Numbered from the stretch's first letter, positions 27,322-37,506 are shown. The stretch is 64,000 nt of DNA from Tenacibaculum pelagium (GCF_014062345.1 NZ_JACGLS010000001.1:806001-870000); one strand, 5' to 3'. Translations and numbers: made by a program. Notes: generated by a model from the sequence alone, not told the origin.

Positions 27322-28860
27322 TTATTTAATATTAAGTTTTTCTATATGTAAAGTTGTTGTTTTCTTTTTTCTATCATATTCTAAAATTAAAACATGCCCT
27401 AATTTACCAGGCAAAACTCTAAAGTATTTTCTCTTTGTAGGTAAAACAACTTTATCCTCAGAAAGTTCTCCGTCACTATGAATTATTGTTTTAAAAACTA
27501 ATTGGCTTTTAGAGTTTTTATCACCTCTTTCATAATCTATAAAATTAGCATAAAACCTATCCCTTCTCTTGTCTAATTGAGAGTTTACATAATCAAAACC
27601 TCCAATAGCTTTTATCATAAAAGCACTGAACTGAGGGCTACCGTAATCATATAAATTTTGCACTCTTGAAATACCTTTTTCAAACGTCTTTACATCTTCT
27701 AAGTTAAAATCTTTATCAAACTTAAATATGTAAACATCTTTTATTGTTAATTGAGTAACGCTGTTTCCCCCTCCCAAAAGAGCTCCGGCTACACCTATAG
27801 CGCTTACAGTTTTTTTATACTGTTCACCAATAGCATAATAATCTCCATTTTCTGTTTTAATAATGTCATGAAAATAAATAAATCCAATTCCTTTTAACTT
27901 ATTGTTATCCTTAACTGGTAAAAATTTACCTACGTCTTCTTTCCAAGATATTTTTTTATTAAAAACAATATTTCCTTTCGTATCTAGAACATCAACAAAT
28001 AATCCTAAACTCTGAGCCTTACCTAATTTTGCTTTTGGTTTATAATATTGCCCTAAAACTGTAACGTTCTCTTCTTTTGAAATGAATGAGTTACTTATTA
28101 ACTTAGGATCCGCTTTGTCATAAGGTTTTTCAAATAATTTATTTCCATTATTACTATTTAAAACCACAGTTTTATATTCTCTTTTAGAAGAGAATAATTT
28201 AGACTTTATCTCATTTAAAACTATAAAATTTTTATTTAATGCCACTGGAATCACTCCATAGTTCCCTTTATTCTCTTTACTTGGCGTGAATTTATATTCC
28301 CATTCACTTAAATTAGAGTCCGTTGGTAAAAACTTAAGAGTATATCCCATACCTTTCCCATCGTGATTAGTTAAAACTATTAAAAAACCTTTGTTTTTTA
28401 TAGGTATTAATACATTTTGAAACATTCCTGTTTTATAAAAAGTATTAACTGTTTTTGCCTGTTTATTTGTTAAAGTAATTACAACATCTTCTCTCGCATT
28501 GGCTTTTTTATCAAAACTCTTTAAAGTAAAAGTTTTCTCTTTAGCATCTAAAAACACAAACATAGACACCTCATTATTAAAACCACTTGCAATTAACTGA
28601 ACTCTCTTAGAAGCTATCATTTTTTTAGTTGCAATATCATTTAAGTTTTGATCTAAGAAATTAATAGCATATTCTCTCTTCCCTTTCTTTAATTTATCTA
28701 CTTGGTAAAAAAAGTAATACCCATCTGCACTATTATTTTCATCTAAAAATGCCCCTGAGTTTTTCACCTTAAATTTTGTAATATTCTCTATAGTTTTTAA
28801 TTGCCCGTTAACAACTTTAACACATAGTAATAGTAAAACTAAGTATAGTTTTTTTTTCAT
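27322..28860 (-). CDS. Secreted protein of unknown function
   Basis: I do not recognise a family. It has 512 residues with a signal peptide (about 1-19, ending VVNGQ), and is beta-rich throughout, with repeated 'FIxLNExKSKLFSSKREYKTVVLN'-like strand pairs suggesting a propeller or stacked beta-sheet. One hydrophobic glycine-rich segment near 343-358 (SAIGVAGALLGGGNSV) is similar in character to the segment in the 24.3-kb beta-propeller protein, so the two may be distantly related. It starts 2 nt after the M48 protease gene and is therefore its operon partner. Confidence 0.75.
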   Translation of the reverse strand: MKKKLYLVLLLLCVKVVNGQLKTIENITKFKVKNSGAFLDENNSADGYYFFYQVDKLKKGKREYAINFLDQNLNDIATKKMIASKRVQLIASGFNNEVSMFVFLDAKEKTFTLKSFDKKANAREDVVITLTNKQAKTVNTFYKTGMFQNVLIPIKNKGFLIVLTNHDGKGMGYTLKFLPTDSNLSEWEYKFTPSKENKGNYGVIPVALNKNFIVLNEIKSKLFSSKREYKTVVLNSNNGNKLFEKPYDKADPKLISNSFISKEENVTVLGQYYKPKAKLGKAQSLGLFVDVLDTKGNIVFNKKISWKEDVGKFLPVKDNNKLKGIGFIYFHDIIKTENGDYYAIGEQYKKTVSAIGVAGALLGGGNSVTQLTIKDVYIFKFDKDFNLEDVKTFEKGISRVQNLYDYGSPQFSAFMIKAIGGFDYVNSQLDKRRDRFYANFIDYERGDKNSKSQLVFKTIIHSDGELSEDKVVLPTKRKYFRVLPGKLGHVLILEYDRKKKTTTLHIEKLNIK

Positions 28861-28862
28861 AA

Positions 28863-30209
28863 TTATTTATTTAGTTCTTTAAAATATTCTCTTATTAATT
28901 TAAATTCCTTATTCTCTTTCAATCTTGTTTCTTTATATTTTTCGCAAAAATTATAACCAATTTTCCTCACTTCCTTTATTTCTAAGTTATGTAAAAATTG
29001 ACGCAAAATGTTCAAATTTCTTTCCTTTGTAAAAGGACTTGTTTGAGGTATTTTTCTCCCTAATTCATGCCCTATTTTCAATTCATAAACTTTTTTAAAT
29101 GTTTCAGCTATCTTTATAATTATAAAATCATTAATACTCTTTTTCGTTTGTAAGTCTTTTAACAATAAGTATAATGATATATCTACTGACCCTATATCTA
29201 ATAAAGATTCTATTTGTTGTTCTTTTGCAAATACTTGTATATCTTTAAAAGGAGTTGTTTTATTGTTTTTAGATAAATTATATTTTTTAATTACCTCTAT
29301 CCTTTCATCTATATCTGGATGTGTTTTTAAAGAGTCTTCATCCCATTCATAATCATCAACTCTTTCTTTAATGTCAAATAATGTTTCATCTTCATCTAAC
29401 CAATATTCTTTAAATGAATAATTTTTAAAATCTAATAAACTATCAAGTTTAATATCCTCTTTAAACACGCCTTTATTATCAACTCTCTTTAGTCTTTTTA
29501 AAGCCAATGCAGATGCTTCTATATTATAACTAGTATTCTTAAATAGTAAAACTCCTAAAGAGTCAGCTTCTATTTCTTCTTTTCTGGAATTTTTGAACAT
29601 ACCATAACTTATTTCTTTTAATAAATTTAACCCAGCTGATGTTCTTCCATATGTTTTAGCTCTCGCATTTTTTATTTTCTCTTTAATCTCTTTTGAGTTA
29701 AACGTTTGAATTCGCTTTTTTATCCCTGAATTAACATGATTTAGTTCATGATGAGCTATTTCATGACATATAATAAAAGCAAGCTCATCTTCACTCTTTA
29801 AAAAATTAAAGAGCCCTAAGTTTAACATAAAAACGCCATTTCCGAAACATGCTGCGTTTGGAGTAGCATCTCTGCTAAAGAAAAATCTATGTTTTTTTAA
29901 ATTTAAGGTTGGATTGCCTTTTTCAATTCTTTCTAAAACAGAATCTAAAAAAGTGTAATATTTTTTATCAAAAAGAAAAAGACTATCTGTTAAAATCTCT
30001 TTTATATATTTTTTTCTTTTTTTATACTCCTTTTTTATTTTAGACCTATAATTACTACTTATTTTACTAAGCTCATGATCATACCTACCTTCAATTTCTT
30101 CTAAAATTAATTCTTTATCTTCTGGTATATAAGTTTGCCCAAAACAAGTGTTATTTAATGAAAATAAGAATAAAAAAACAAAAAGTAAAATCTTAACAAT
30201 CTTTTTCAT
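28863..30209 (-). CDS. M48-family metalloprotease, secreted
   Basis: Zinc endopeptidase related to HtpX/BepA, probably a periplasmic quality-control protease. Starting at the ATG at 30209 it has 448 residues and a signal peptide (about 1-25). The zinc motif CHEIAHHELNH has His149, Glu150 and His153; the third ligand is the Glu of 'NSRKEEIEADSLG' about 65 residues later. The C-terminal half is helical. The longer TTG start at 30218 is rejected because it lies inside the TACTTTTG promoter element. It is followed after 2 nt by a secreted protein gene. Confidence 0.88.
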   Translation of the reverse strand: MKKIVKILLFVFLFLFSLNNTCFGQTYIPEDKELILEEIEGRYDHELSKISSNYRSKIKKEYKKRKKYIKEILTDSLFLFDKKYYTFLDSVLERIEKGNPTLNLKKHRFFFSRDATPNAACFGNGVFMLNLGLFNFLKSEDELAFIICHEIAHHELNHVNSGIKKRIQTFNSKEIKEKIKNARAKTYGRTSAGLNLLKEISYGMFKNSRKEEIEADSLGVLLFKNTSYNIEASALALKRLKRVDNKGVFKEDIKLDSLLDFKNYSFKEYWLDEDETLFDIKERVDDYEWDEDSLKTHPDIDERIEVIKKYNLSKNNKTTPFKDIQVFAKEQQIESLLDIGSVDISLYLLLKDLQTKKSINDFIIIKIAETFKKVYELKIGHELGRKIPQTSPFTKERNLNILRQFLHNLEIKEVRKIGYNFCEKYKETRLKENKEFKLIREYFKELNK

Positions 30210-30215
30210 AAGGTG

Positions 30216-30223
30216 CAAAAGTA
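30216..30223 (-). promoter_or_regulatory. -7 promoter element of the M48 gene
   Basis: TACTTTTG on the minus strand, 6 nt before the ATG at 30209, predicting an almost leaderless mRNA. Confidence 0.65.
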
Positions 30224-30289
30224 CACTTTTTATAAAAATATGTTAAAGTTATTTTTTAATGTAAGATTTTCTTTAAAAAAGCGTCTTTA

Positions 30290-30375
30290 ATACAGAGGGA
30301 CATCAGCAGTGTTCCTCTTTCATAGTTTTTCATAGCAATTTTCCCACTTCATTTATTTGGAGTGGGTTTTTTTTT
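30290..30375 (+). ncRNA. Candidate small RNA with terminator
   Basis: Two hairpins on the plus strand: AGAGGGACA / TGTTCCTCT with a 7-nt loop (30294-30318), then CCCACT / AGTGGG (30343-30366) followed by nine T residues, a strong terminator. No plus-strand coding region precedes it, and the genes on both sides are on the minus strand, so the terminator must end a short RNA. The tail runs into the ftsE stop codon. A TTTCATAG sequence occurs twice between the hairpins. No promoter consensus was found. Confidence 0.45.
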
Positions 30376-31057
30376 AAACTGCTTGTTGTACTACTTCGAA
30401 CAACTCCCCTCCTTCACACTTAATAGTTTTTTGCTTAAACTTTACTATTAATTGATAATCGTGAGTTGCCATTAAAATTGTTTTACCGCTTTTATGAATC
30501 TCATTTAACAACTCCATAACTTCAAGCGAAGTTTTAGGGTCTAAATTCCCAGTTGGCTCATCTGCTAAAATTAGTTCAGGATCGTTTAATAATGCTCTTG
30601 CTATCGCTACACGCTGTTGTTCTCCTCCAGAAAGTTCGAATGTTTTTTTGTAGTATTTTTCTTTCATTCCTACCTTATCTAAAACTTCATGAATTTTATT
30701 TTTCATATCAGTTTTATTCTTCCATCCAGTAGCTTTTAAAACAAACTCTAAATTGTCAAAAACATTTCTATCATTCAATAATTTAAAATCCTGAAAAACG
30801 ATTCCTAATTTTCTTCTTAAAAAAGGAATGTCTTTTTCTTTCATTTTTTTTAAATCAAAATCGACGATAGTACCTAAACCACGTTGTAATCTTAAATCTC
30901 CATACAAGGTTTTAAGTAAACTACTTTTTCCGCTTCCTGTTTTTCCAATCAAATAATAAAAATCTCCTTTATTTAAAGTGAAATTTACTTTTGATAACAC
31001 TAAACTATCTTGCTGATAAATATCTGCATTCTCAAGATGTAAAACAGGGTTTGCCAT
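30374..31057 (-). CDS. ftsE: Cell-division ABC transporter ATPase FtsE
   Basis: ATPase of the FtsEX complex, which activates periplasmic cell-wall hydrolysis at the septum. The 227 residues contain Walker A GKTGSGKS (38-45), the signature [16 protein letters not shown], Walker B '[13 protein letters not shown]' and the H-loop 'MATHDYQLI'. The Q-loop region '[14 protein letters not shown]' is the FtsE type. ftsX is not adjacent. A TAGATTTG element lies 17 nt upstream. Separation from other FtsE-like ABC ATPases (LolD type) is by overall pattern. Confidence 0.88.
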   Translation of the reverse strand: MANPVLHLENADIYQQDSLVLSKVNFTLNKGDFYYLIGKTGSGKSSLLKTLYGDLRLQRGLGTIVDFDLKKMKEKDIPFLRRKLGIVFQDFKLLNDRNVFDNLEFVLKATGWKNKTDMKNKIHEVLDKVGMKEKYYKKTFELSGGEQQRVAIARALLNDPELILADEPTGNLDPKTSLEVMELLNEIHKSGKTILMATHDYQLIVKFKQKTIKCEGGELFEVVQQAV

Positions 31058-31074
31058 AGGTATATTCGTTTTTA

Positions 31075-31082
31075 CAAATCTA
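31075..31082 (-). promoter_or_regulatory. -7 promoter element of ftsE
   Basis: TAGATTTG on the minus strand, ending 17 nt before the ATG at 31057. Confidence 0.55.
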
Positions 31083-31182
31083 AAATTTTATTATGTAATT
31101 CTATAACATTTCTTACTTTTGATATAAAGTCTCCCAACAAAAATAAAAAACGAACGTTATAGTTTCTAGATAACTAAAATAT

Positions 31183-34100
31183 ATGAGATTTATTTGTTAT
31201 AAAAAAAGCTGCTATTTATTATTTTTATTAGCCTTTTCAGCATCAATAATAGCGCAAAAAACTGCTATTAATTCTGATCTTAGTTCAGATTTTCATAAAG
31301 CCACGCGATTATACAACAACAATGCTTATGCAGCTGCACAGCAATTGTTTATAAAGGTTTCTAATGAATCTGAAAATCACCAAAACTTAAAAGCTGATGC
31401 TGATTATTACGACGCTATGGCTGCTGTTAAATTAATTCAAGACGATGCAGATGAAAAAGTAATTGAGTTTGTTAAAAATCATCCTTACAACAACAAAACT
31501 GAGAAAGCTTTTTTAAACGTTGGAAACTATTATTTTGCGAACAGAAAAGCTGCACATGCCTTAAAATGGTATCAAAAAGTAAATGAAAAGCTATTAACTC
31601 AAAAAGAAAAAAATGAGTTGAATTATAAAATGGGATATGCATTGTTAGTGTCAAACTATTTAAAAGATGCTAAGTCTCGTTTTCAAACCTTATTAGGAAA
31701 TCCTATTTATGGTAACGATGCTCGTTATTATTACGGTTTTATAGCTTACAAACAAGAAAATTTTGGGGAGGCTGAAGATAATTTAAGTCAACTAGCAAAC
31801 GATGCTACTTACCAAGCAAAAGCAAATTATTATATTCTAGATATTAGTTTTAAAGCAGGACGTTTTGATAAATCTGTTCAAATTGGAGAGAAACTTCTAA
31901 AAGAAACAAAAGACAAAAAAGAGATTTCTCAAATTTCAAAGATTATTGGAGAAAGTTATTTTAATCTTCATAAATACGAAGAGGCAATTCCTTATTTAAA
32001 AGCCTATAAAGGTAAAAGAGGTAAATGGACTAATACCGATTATTATTATTTAGGATACGCTTATTACCAGCAAAAAGATTATGAAAGTGCAATTAGCAAT
32101 TTCAATAAAATTATAGGCGGAAATAATAAAGTTGCTCAAAATGCTTACTATCATTTAGGAGAATGTTATTTAGAATTACAGAAAAAACCAGAAGCTCTAA
32201 ATGCATTTAAAAATGCTAGTGAAATGGAGTTTGACTCTAAAATTACTGAAGGTGCTTCGTTAAACTACGCAAAATTAAGTTATGAACAAGGTAATCCTTA
32301 CGAAAGTGTTCCTGATGTTTTAAAAGGTTTTTTATCAAAATACCCTACCTCACCTAGTACAGCCGAAATAAGTAATTTATTAATTACTTCTTATTTACAT
32401 CAACAGGATTATCAAGGAGCTTTAGATTTTTTAAACACGACTGATTCTCCTGAAAACAAAAAGTTAGCAAATGAAGTTTCATTATATAGAGGAATTCAGC
32501 TTTTTAATGAAGATAAACTAAAAGAAGCAAAACCATATTTTTACAATGCCACTTTAGCAGAAAATGCTTCGGTAAGTAATAAAGGTACTTTTTGGCTAGC
32601 AGAAACAGATTACTTACTTGGAAATTACGAAGACGCTTTAGCTAGTTTTCTATTAATAACAAAAGACGATATTGAAGAGATAAAAAAATTAGATTACAAT
32701 ATTGCTTACACTTATTTTAAGTTAAAAAGATATAATGATGCAGCAAAGCATTTTCAACAATTTTTAGACAAAAAAATAGATGACAATGATTTAAACGATG
32801 ATGCTTCTAACCGTTTGGGCGACTCTTTTTATGCTACTAAAAATTACACAAAAGCTATTGAAGCTTACAATAAAGTAGTACAAGAAGGTGGCGTTGGCGC
32901 AGATTATGCACAATACCAAATAGCTATGAGCAAAGGTTATATGGGTAATAATGAATCAAAAATCGAAAGTTTAAAAACACTAATTAATGATTATGTTTAT
33001 TCACAGTTACAAGACGACGCTTTATTTCAACTAGCGACGACATATACAACTACGAACAATATTACTAAGGCCCAAGAAACTTATAATAACTTATTATCAA
33101 AGCATTCAAAAAGTAATTACGTACCTAATGTTCTTTTACGCCAAGGATTGTTATACTACAATAATAATAACAATCAAAAAGCTTTAGAAAAATACAAAGA
33201 AATTGTTGCTAAACACCCAAATTCAAACGAAGCAAAACAAGCTGTTTCTAATGTTAAAAATGTATATATAGATATTGGTAAGGTTGATGAATATGCTGCA
33301 TGGGTTAAAAATGTAAAATTTGTAAATGTTACAGATGCCGAACTTGATAATGCAACTTATCAATCTGCTGAAAACAAGTTTTTAGAAAATAACACAGCTA
33401 GAGCTATAGAAGGATTTAATAAATATCTACAAGCCTTCCCTTCAGGAATCAATGCTTTAAAGGCTCATTTTTATTTAGCACAATCCTATAATAATACTAA
33501 TAAATTTAATAGTGCTATTCCACATTACACCTATGTTATTAGTCAAGATAAAAGTGAGTTCTCTGAAGAATCTTTAGCCAAACTAGCTAAAATTTATTTA
33601 GAGAAAGAAGATTGGAATAAAGGAATGCAAGTTCTTGAACAATTAGAAAAAGAGGCAAACTACCCTCAAAACATCATTTTTGCACAAAGTAATTTAATGA
33701 AAGGATATTACAATAATGACGATTATGCAAATGCAATTTCATATGCAGAAAAAGTATTAAGCAATGATAAAGTTGACACTAAGGTTATCGAGGATGCTAA
33801 AGTTATCATAGCTCGTTCTTCGTTTAAAAGTGATGATTTTATAACCGCTGAAGAGTTTTTTAATGAAGTAAGTAAAAAAGCTACTGGCGAATTAAAAGCT
33901 GAAAGTTTATACTACAATGCTTTCTTTTTAAATGAACACAAAGATTACGAAACTTCAAACAAAGCGATTCAAGATTTAATTGCAAACTACTCATCTTATA
34001 AATATTGGGGAGTTAAGAGTTATATAATTATGGCTAAAAATTATTATGCTTTAAAAGATGCATACCAAGCAACGTACATTTTAGAGAATATTATTAAAAA

Positions 34101-34203
34101 CTTTACGCAATATAAAGACGTGTTAGAAGAAGCTAAAAACGAGCTTCGAAACATTAAAAACAAAGAAGCGAAAACAAACGAATCAGTAACTAACCAAAAC
34201 TAA
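31183..34203 (+). CDS. Large secreted TPR-repeat protein
   Basis: A 1006-residue protein with a signal peptide (about 1-24, ending SASIIAQ) and tetratricopeptide repeats over nearly its whole length; 'AYYHLGECYLELQKKPEALNAF' is a clear example, and repeats 'A...F..A.....Y' recur about every 34 residues. A protein-interaction scaffold in the periplasm, of the kind used with outer-membrane machinery. It is followed after 27 nt by a beta-barrel protein, which may be its membrane partner. Specific role unknown. Confidence 0.85.
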   Translation: MRFICYKKSCYLLFLLAFSASIIAQKTAINSDLSSDFHKATRLYNNNAYAAAQQLFIKVSNESENHQNLKADADYYDAMAAVKLIQDDADEKVIEFVKNHPYNNKTEKAFLNVGNYYFANRKAAHALKWYQKVNEKLLTQKEKNELNYKMGYALLVSNYLKDAKSRFQTLLGNPIYGNDARYYYGFIAYKQENFGEAEDNLSQLANDATYQAKANYYILDISFKAGRFDKSVQIGEKLLKETKDKKEISQISKIIGESYFNLHKYEEAIPYLKAYKGKRGKWTNTDYYYLGYAYYQQKDYESAISNFNKIIGGNNKVAQNAYYHLGECYLELQKKPEALNAFKNASEMEFDSKITEGASLNYAKLSYEQGNPYESVPDVLKGFLSKYPTSPSTAEISNLLITSYLHQQDYQGALDFLNTTDSPENKKLANEVSLYRGIQLFNEDKLKEAKPYFYNATLAENASVSNKGTFWLAETDYLLGNYEDALASFLLITKDDIEEIKKLDYNIAYTYFKLKRYNDAAKHFQQFLDKKIDDNDLNDDASNRLGDSFYATKNYTKAIEAYNKVVQEGGVGADYAQYQIAMSKGYMGNNESKIESLKTLINDYVYSQLQDDALFQLATTYTTTNNITKAQETYNNLLSKHSKSNYVPNVLLRQGLLYYNNNNNQKALEKYKEIVAKHPNSNEAKQAVSNVKNVYIDIGKVDEYAAWVKNVKFVNVTDAELDNATYQSAENKFLENNTARAIEGFNKYLQAFPSGINALKAHFYLAQSYNNTNKFNSAIPHYTYVISQDKSEFSEESLAKLAKIYLEKEDWNKGMQVLEQLEKEANYPQNIIFAQSNLMKGYYNNDDYANAISYAEKVLSNDKVDTKVIEDAKVIIARSSFKSDDFITAEEFFNEVSKKATGELKAESLYYNAFFLNEHKDYETSNKAIQDLIANYSSYKYWGVKSYIIMAKNYYALKDAYQATYILENIIKNFTQYKDVLEEAKNELRNIKNKEAKTNESVTNQN

Positions 34204-34230
34204 AATTTGTTTAAAACAAAAGAAAGCTCA

Positions 34231-36027
34231 ATGATTAAATCGATGAAAAAGCACCTAGTTTTACTTGCTGTATTAGTAACATTAATTGCGAATTCGCAAG
34301 AAAAGAAAGCTCCAGAGAAAGCAAAAGATACTATAATAAAAACTGAAGTTGTAAATGTAGTAACTTCATATGTTCCTAAAATTACAGATGCCTTTAAAAT
34401 AAAGCAAAAACCAATAATTCAACACACCAAAGAAACTCAGAAAAAGGAGTTAGAATATCACATTTTCTCCGTTCCTGTTGCTTCTACTTTTATTCCAAAA
34501 AGTGGTACTATGAAAAAGGTTGATTTAGGCAAACGAGAAAGACTTTACCCTAATTATCTTTCTTTAGGACTTGGTAATAAAATCACTCCTTTTTTAGAAG
34601 CCTACATAAGACGTAATGAGAGTTATAATAGTGAGTTGGGCGCACATTTAAAATTTCTATTATCGATAGATCCAGTTGAAAACACAAAACTTAGCAGTAC
34701 CTTCTATAATGCTAATTTGAATTTATTTTATGCACAACAAGAGCGCTATTTTGATTGGAAAGCTGGTTTAAATGCAGAACGCAATAAAAACAATTGGTAT
34801 GGTTTACCTACAAATATTTCTTTTACCGATGCTACCATAAGTGCTATTGAAGAAGAGCAAGCTTATAATTCGTTTAAAATATTTGGTAACATTAATTTTG
34901 ATGATTCATATTTAGAAGAAGCAAATGGTTCGTTAAACTATTTTTCTGATGTATTAAGTAGTAGTGAGTTTTTAATTGATGCCGATGCTACCTTTAAATT
35001 TCCATTAGACAACTTTCACCGTCAATTAAATGATTTATATATCAATACAACTTTAAGCTATTTAGGAGGTAAATTCGAAAATTCTTACGAAGCTCGAAAT
35101 CAATTAAAACATAGTTTTTTTACAGTTGGATTGCACCCAACATATAAATTCGTTGTACAAGATTTAGCGATTCAACTTGGAGCTAAAGCATACTTCTCTT
35201 TAGATTTAGAAAATAAAGACAATAACTTCTTTATATATCCCGATGTAGAAATCTCATATCCAATCGTAAAAGATTTTGCAAATGTATTTATAGGAGCTTC
35301 TGGAGATTTAGAAACAAATTCTTATCAATCACTTGCTGATAAAAATCCATACATTTCGCCAACTCAACAAATATTACAAACCAATAAAAAATACAATGCT
35401 TTTGCTGGTATAAGAGGAAAATTAGATGCACAGTTTAGTTATAACTTCAAAGCAAGTTATGCTGAGATAGAAAACAATCCGTTTTTTAGTTTGAATCAAT
35501 CAAAATCTAACGGAAATAATATCGCTGGAACAGATGCTTTTACCTTCTTTGGTTATGAATTCGGAAATTCATTTAAAACAGAATATGACGACATTAAGTT
35601 AATATCTTTCTTTGGTGAAGCTGCCTTTAATGGAATTAAAAACTTAACGGTAGGTATGAATGCGCAATTCAACAAATTCACGTTAGCAAACCTACAAGAA
35701 CCTTGGAATGCTCCAAAAATAAAAGGTGAACTTTTTGGAACCTATAAAACTTACAAATGGTTTGCTGGTGCCAACTTCTTTTTTGTTGGAGAACGAAAAG
35801 GAAAAGAATATGAAGCATTGCCATCAGTTACTCCGCCAAATACAATCAGTCTAAAAAGTTATTTCGATGTTAATTTTAATGGTGGCTATCATTTTAACGA
35901 CTCATTCTCTGTCTTTTTAAACTTAAATAATGTATTAAATAACGATTATCAAAGGTTTACCAATTTTAACGTACAAGGGTTTCAAGCTCTTGGTGGGTTA
36001 ACTTGGAAATTTGATTCTCTTTTCTAA
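34231..36027 (+). CDS. TonB-dependent-receptor-like outer-membrane barrel
   Basis: With the start at ATG 34231 the protein is 598 residues and has a signal peptide ending IANSQ. There is no recognisable plug domain or TonB box; the rest is amphipathic beta-strands ending 'GLTWKFDSLF' with a C-terminal Phe, the barrel-assembly signal. It resembles the barrel half of TonB-dependent receptors. The TTG at 34207 is rejected because it gives no signal peptide at the N-terminus. It probably works with the TPR protein just upstream. Confidence 0.78.
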   Translation: MIKSMKKHLVLLAVLVTLIANSQEKKAPEKAKDTIIKTEVVNVVTSYVPKITDAFKIKQKPIIQHTKETQKKELEYHIFSVPVASTFIPKSGTMKKVDLGKRERLYPNYLSLGLGNKITPFLEAYIRRNESYNSELGAHLKFLLSIDPVENTKLSSTFYNANLNLFYAQQERYFDWKAGLNAERNKNNWYGLPTNISFTDATISAIEEEQAYNSFKIFGNINFDDSYLEEANGSLNYFSDVLSSSEFLIDADATFKFPLDNFHRQLNDLYINTTLSYLGGKFENSYEARNQLKHSFFTVGLHPTYKFVVQDLAIQLGAKAYFSLDLENKDNNFFIYPDVEISYPIVKDFANVFIGASGDLETNSYQSLADKNPYISPTQQILQTNKKYNAFAGIRGKLDAQFSYNFKASYAEIENNPFFSLNQSKSNGNNIAGTDAFTFFGYEFGNSFKTEYDDIKLISFFGEAAFNGIKNLTVGMNAQFNKFTLANLQEPWNAPKIKGELFGTYKTYKWFAGANFFFVGERKGKEYEALPSVTPPNTISLKSYFDVNFNGGYHFNDSFSVFLNLNNVLNNDYQRFTNFNVQGFQALGGLTWKFDSLF

Positions 36028-36040
36028 ATTATAAAACTTA

Positions 36041-36072
36041 CATTTATGGTTCTGTAAAACGAACCATAAATG
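36041..36072 (+). promoter_or_regulatory. 12-bp hairpin containing the M28 start codon
   Basis: Perfect arms CATTTATGGTTC (36041-36052) and GAACCATAAATG (36061-36072) with an 8-nt loop. The last three bases of the right arm are the ATG of the peptidase gene, so in RNA the start codon is paired. Lack of a T run argues against a simple terminator. Confidence 0.6.
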
Positions 36073-37506
36073 AAAAGAACATCCCTCCTATTAATTACAG
36101 GGTTATTTTTAATATCCTGCCAGGTAGAAAAGAAAAAAACAAGCACAACACTTACTGGACTTTCTAACGAAGAGAAAGTAGATTCTACTCAAATAAAACA
36201 AATTTTTAATGCAGCTTTAACCGAAGGAAAATCCTATGAATGGCTTCGAGATTTAACTCAAAATATCGGAAGTCGATTATCAGGTTCAGAAGGAGCTACA
36301 AAATCTGTTATTTGGGGAGAGCAACTAATGAAAGAGGTCGGATTAGATTCTGTTTGGCTACAACCTGTAATGGTTCCGCATTGGGTACGTGGAGAAAAGG
36401 AAGTTGCAAACTATGAATTCAATGGAGAAAAAATCAATGTTCCTATTTGCGCTTTAGGAGGTTCTATTGCGACTCCTAAAGAAGGTATTACAGCAGAACT
36501 TATTGAAGTAAAAAGCTTAGAGGAAGCCAAAAAATTAGGAGACAAAGCCAAAGGAATGATTGTGTTTTTCAATGGAGCTTTCGATAATACTTTAATCAAT
36601 ACATTTAAAGCTTATGGAGGTTGTGTAGGACAACGTTACGGTGGCGCAGCTACTGTAGGTAAATTTGGGGCAAAAGCAGTAATTGTTCGTTCTATGACTA
36701 ATGGAATTGACGATTATCCTCATACCGGGTCTATGGGTTATGGAGAAATTCCGGAATCAGAATATATCCCAACAGCAGCTATTAGTTCAAGAGCAGCAGA
36801 AAACTTAAGCAAGCATTTAAAAAAGAATCCAAACTTAAAATTCTACTTTAAACAAAGTTGTGAAACATTACCTGATGCTCCATCTCATAATGTGGTTGGA
36901 GAAATTAAAGGAAGTGAATTTCCTGATAAAATTATGGTAATTGGAGGTCATTTAGATTCTTGGGATTTAGGTGATGGTGCACATGACGATGGTACAGGAA
37001 TCGTACAATCTTTAGAAGTTGCTTACTTATTAAAAAAGAACAACATTAAACCTAAAAACACTATTCGTATTGTATTTTTTATGAACGAAGAAAATGGTTT
37101 ACGCGGTGCTACTGAGTATGCTCGTTTAGCAAAAGAAAATGATGAATTACATATTGGTGCTTTAGAATCTGATGCTGGAGGGCACACTCCAAGAGGTTTT
37201 TCAATTGACGCTAATGATAAAAATAGAGCCTTATTACAAAGCTGGAAAAAACTCCTAGCTCCTTATGGATTACATGATATTACTGCTGGAGGTGGTGGTG
37301 CTGATATTGGTCCTTTAAAAGATGACCACGTTACTTTAGTAGGATATCGTCCAGATTCGCAGCGATATTTCGATTACCATCATGCAGCAACCGATACTTT
37401 TGACAAAGTAAATAAGCGAGAGCTAGAACTAGGTAGTGCTTCTATGGCTAGTATCGTTTACTTAATGGATAAATATTTATATAACAACGAAACTTTAAAA
37501 CCGTAA
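36070..37506 (+). CDS. M28-family peptidase lipoprotein
   Basis: Zinc aminopeptidase/carboxypeptidase of 478 residues, anchored as a lipoprotein (lipobox LLISC near residues 14-17 within 'LLITGLFLISCQVEKKK'). Metal ligands are visible in the usual M28 order: 'GGHLDSWDLGDGAHDDGTG' (His, Asp), 'NEENGLRG' (catalytic Glu and ligand Glu), 'ESDAGGHTP' (Asp) and 'YHHAATDTFDKV' (His). A PA insert lies between about 120 and 260. Overall it resembles plasma glutamate carboxypeptidase (CPQ). Likely digests peptides in the periplasm. The next gene follows after 22 nt. Confidence 0.9.
   Translation: MKRTSLLLITGLFLISCQVEKKKTSTTLTGLSNEEKVDSTQIKQIFNAALTEGKSYEWLRDLTQNIGSRLSGSEGATKSVIWGEQLMKEVGLDSVWLQPVMVPHWVRGEKEVANYEFNGEKINVPICALGGSIATPKEGITAELIEVKSLEEAKKLGDKAKGMIVFFNGAFDNTLINTFKAYGGCVGQRYGGAATVGKFGAKAVIVRSMTNGIDDYPHTGSMGYGEIPESEYIPTAAISSRAAENLSKHLKKNPNLKFYFKQSCETLPDAPSHNVVGEIKGSEFPDKIMVIGGHLDSWDLGDGAHDDGTGIVQSLEVAYLLKKNNIKPKNTIRIVFFMNEENGLRGATEYARLAKENDELHIGALESDAGGHTPRGFSIDANDKNRALLQSWKKLLAPYGLHDITAGGGGADIGPLKDDHVTLVGYRPDSQRYFDYHHAATDTFDKVNKRELELGSASMASIVYLMDKYLYNNETLKP

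Noticed and set aside
30207-30218. Upstream TTG start for the M48 gene
   Set aside because: It lies within the TACTTTTG promoter element, and the ATG at 30209 gives a clean signal peptide.
30290-30375. SRP (4.5S) or 6S RNA
   Set aside because: The GGAAGCAG-type SRP loop and the 6S central bubble are not present, so only a generic small RNA is proposed.
34207-34230. Upstream TTG start for the beta-barrel protein
   Set aside because: It adds a charged segment before the signal peptide; the ATG at 34231 is better.
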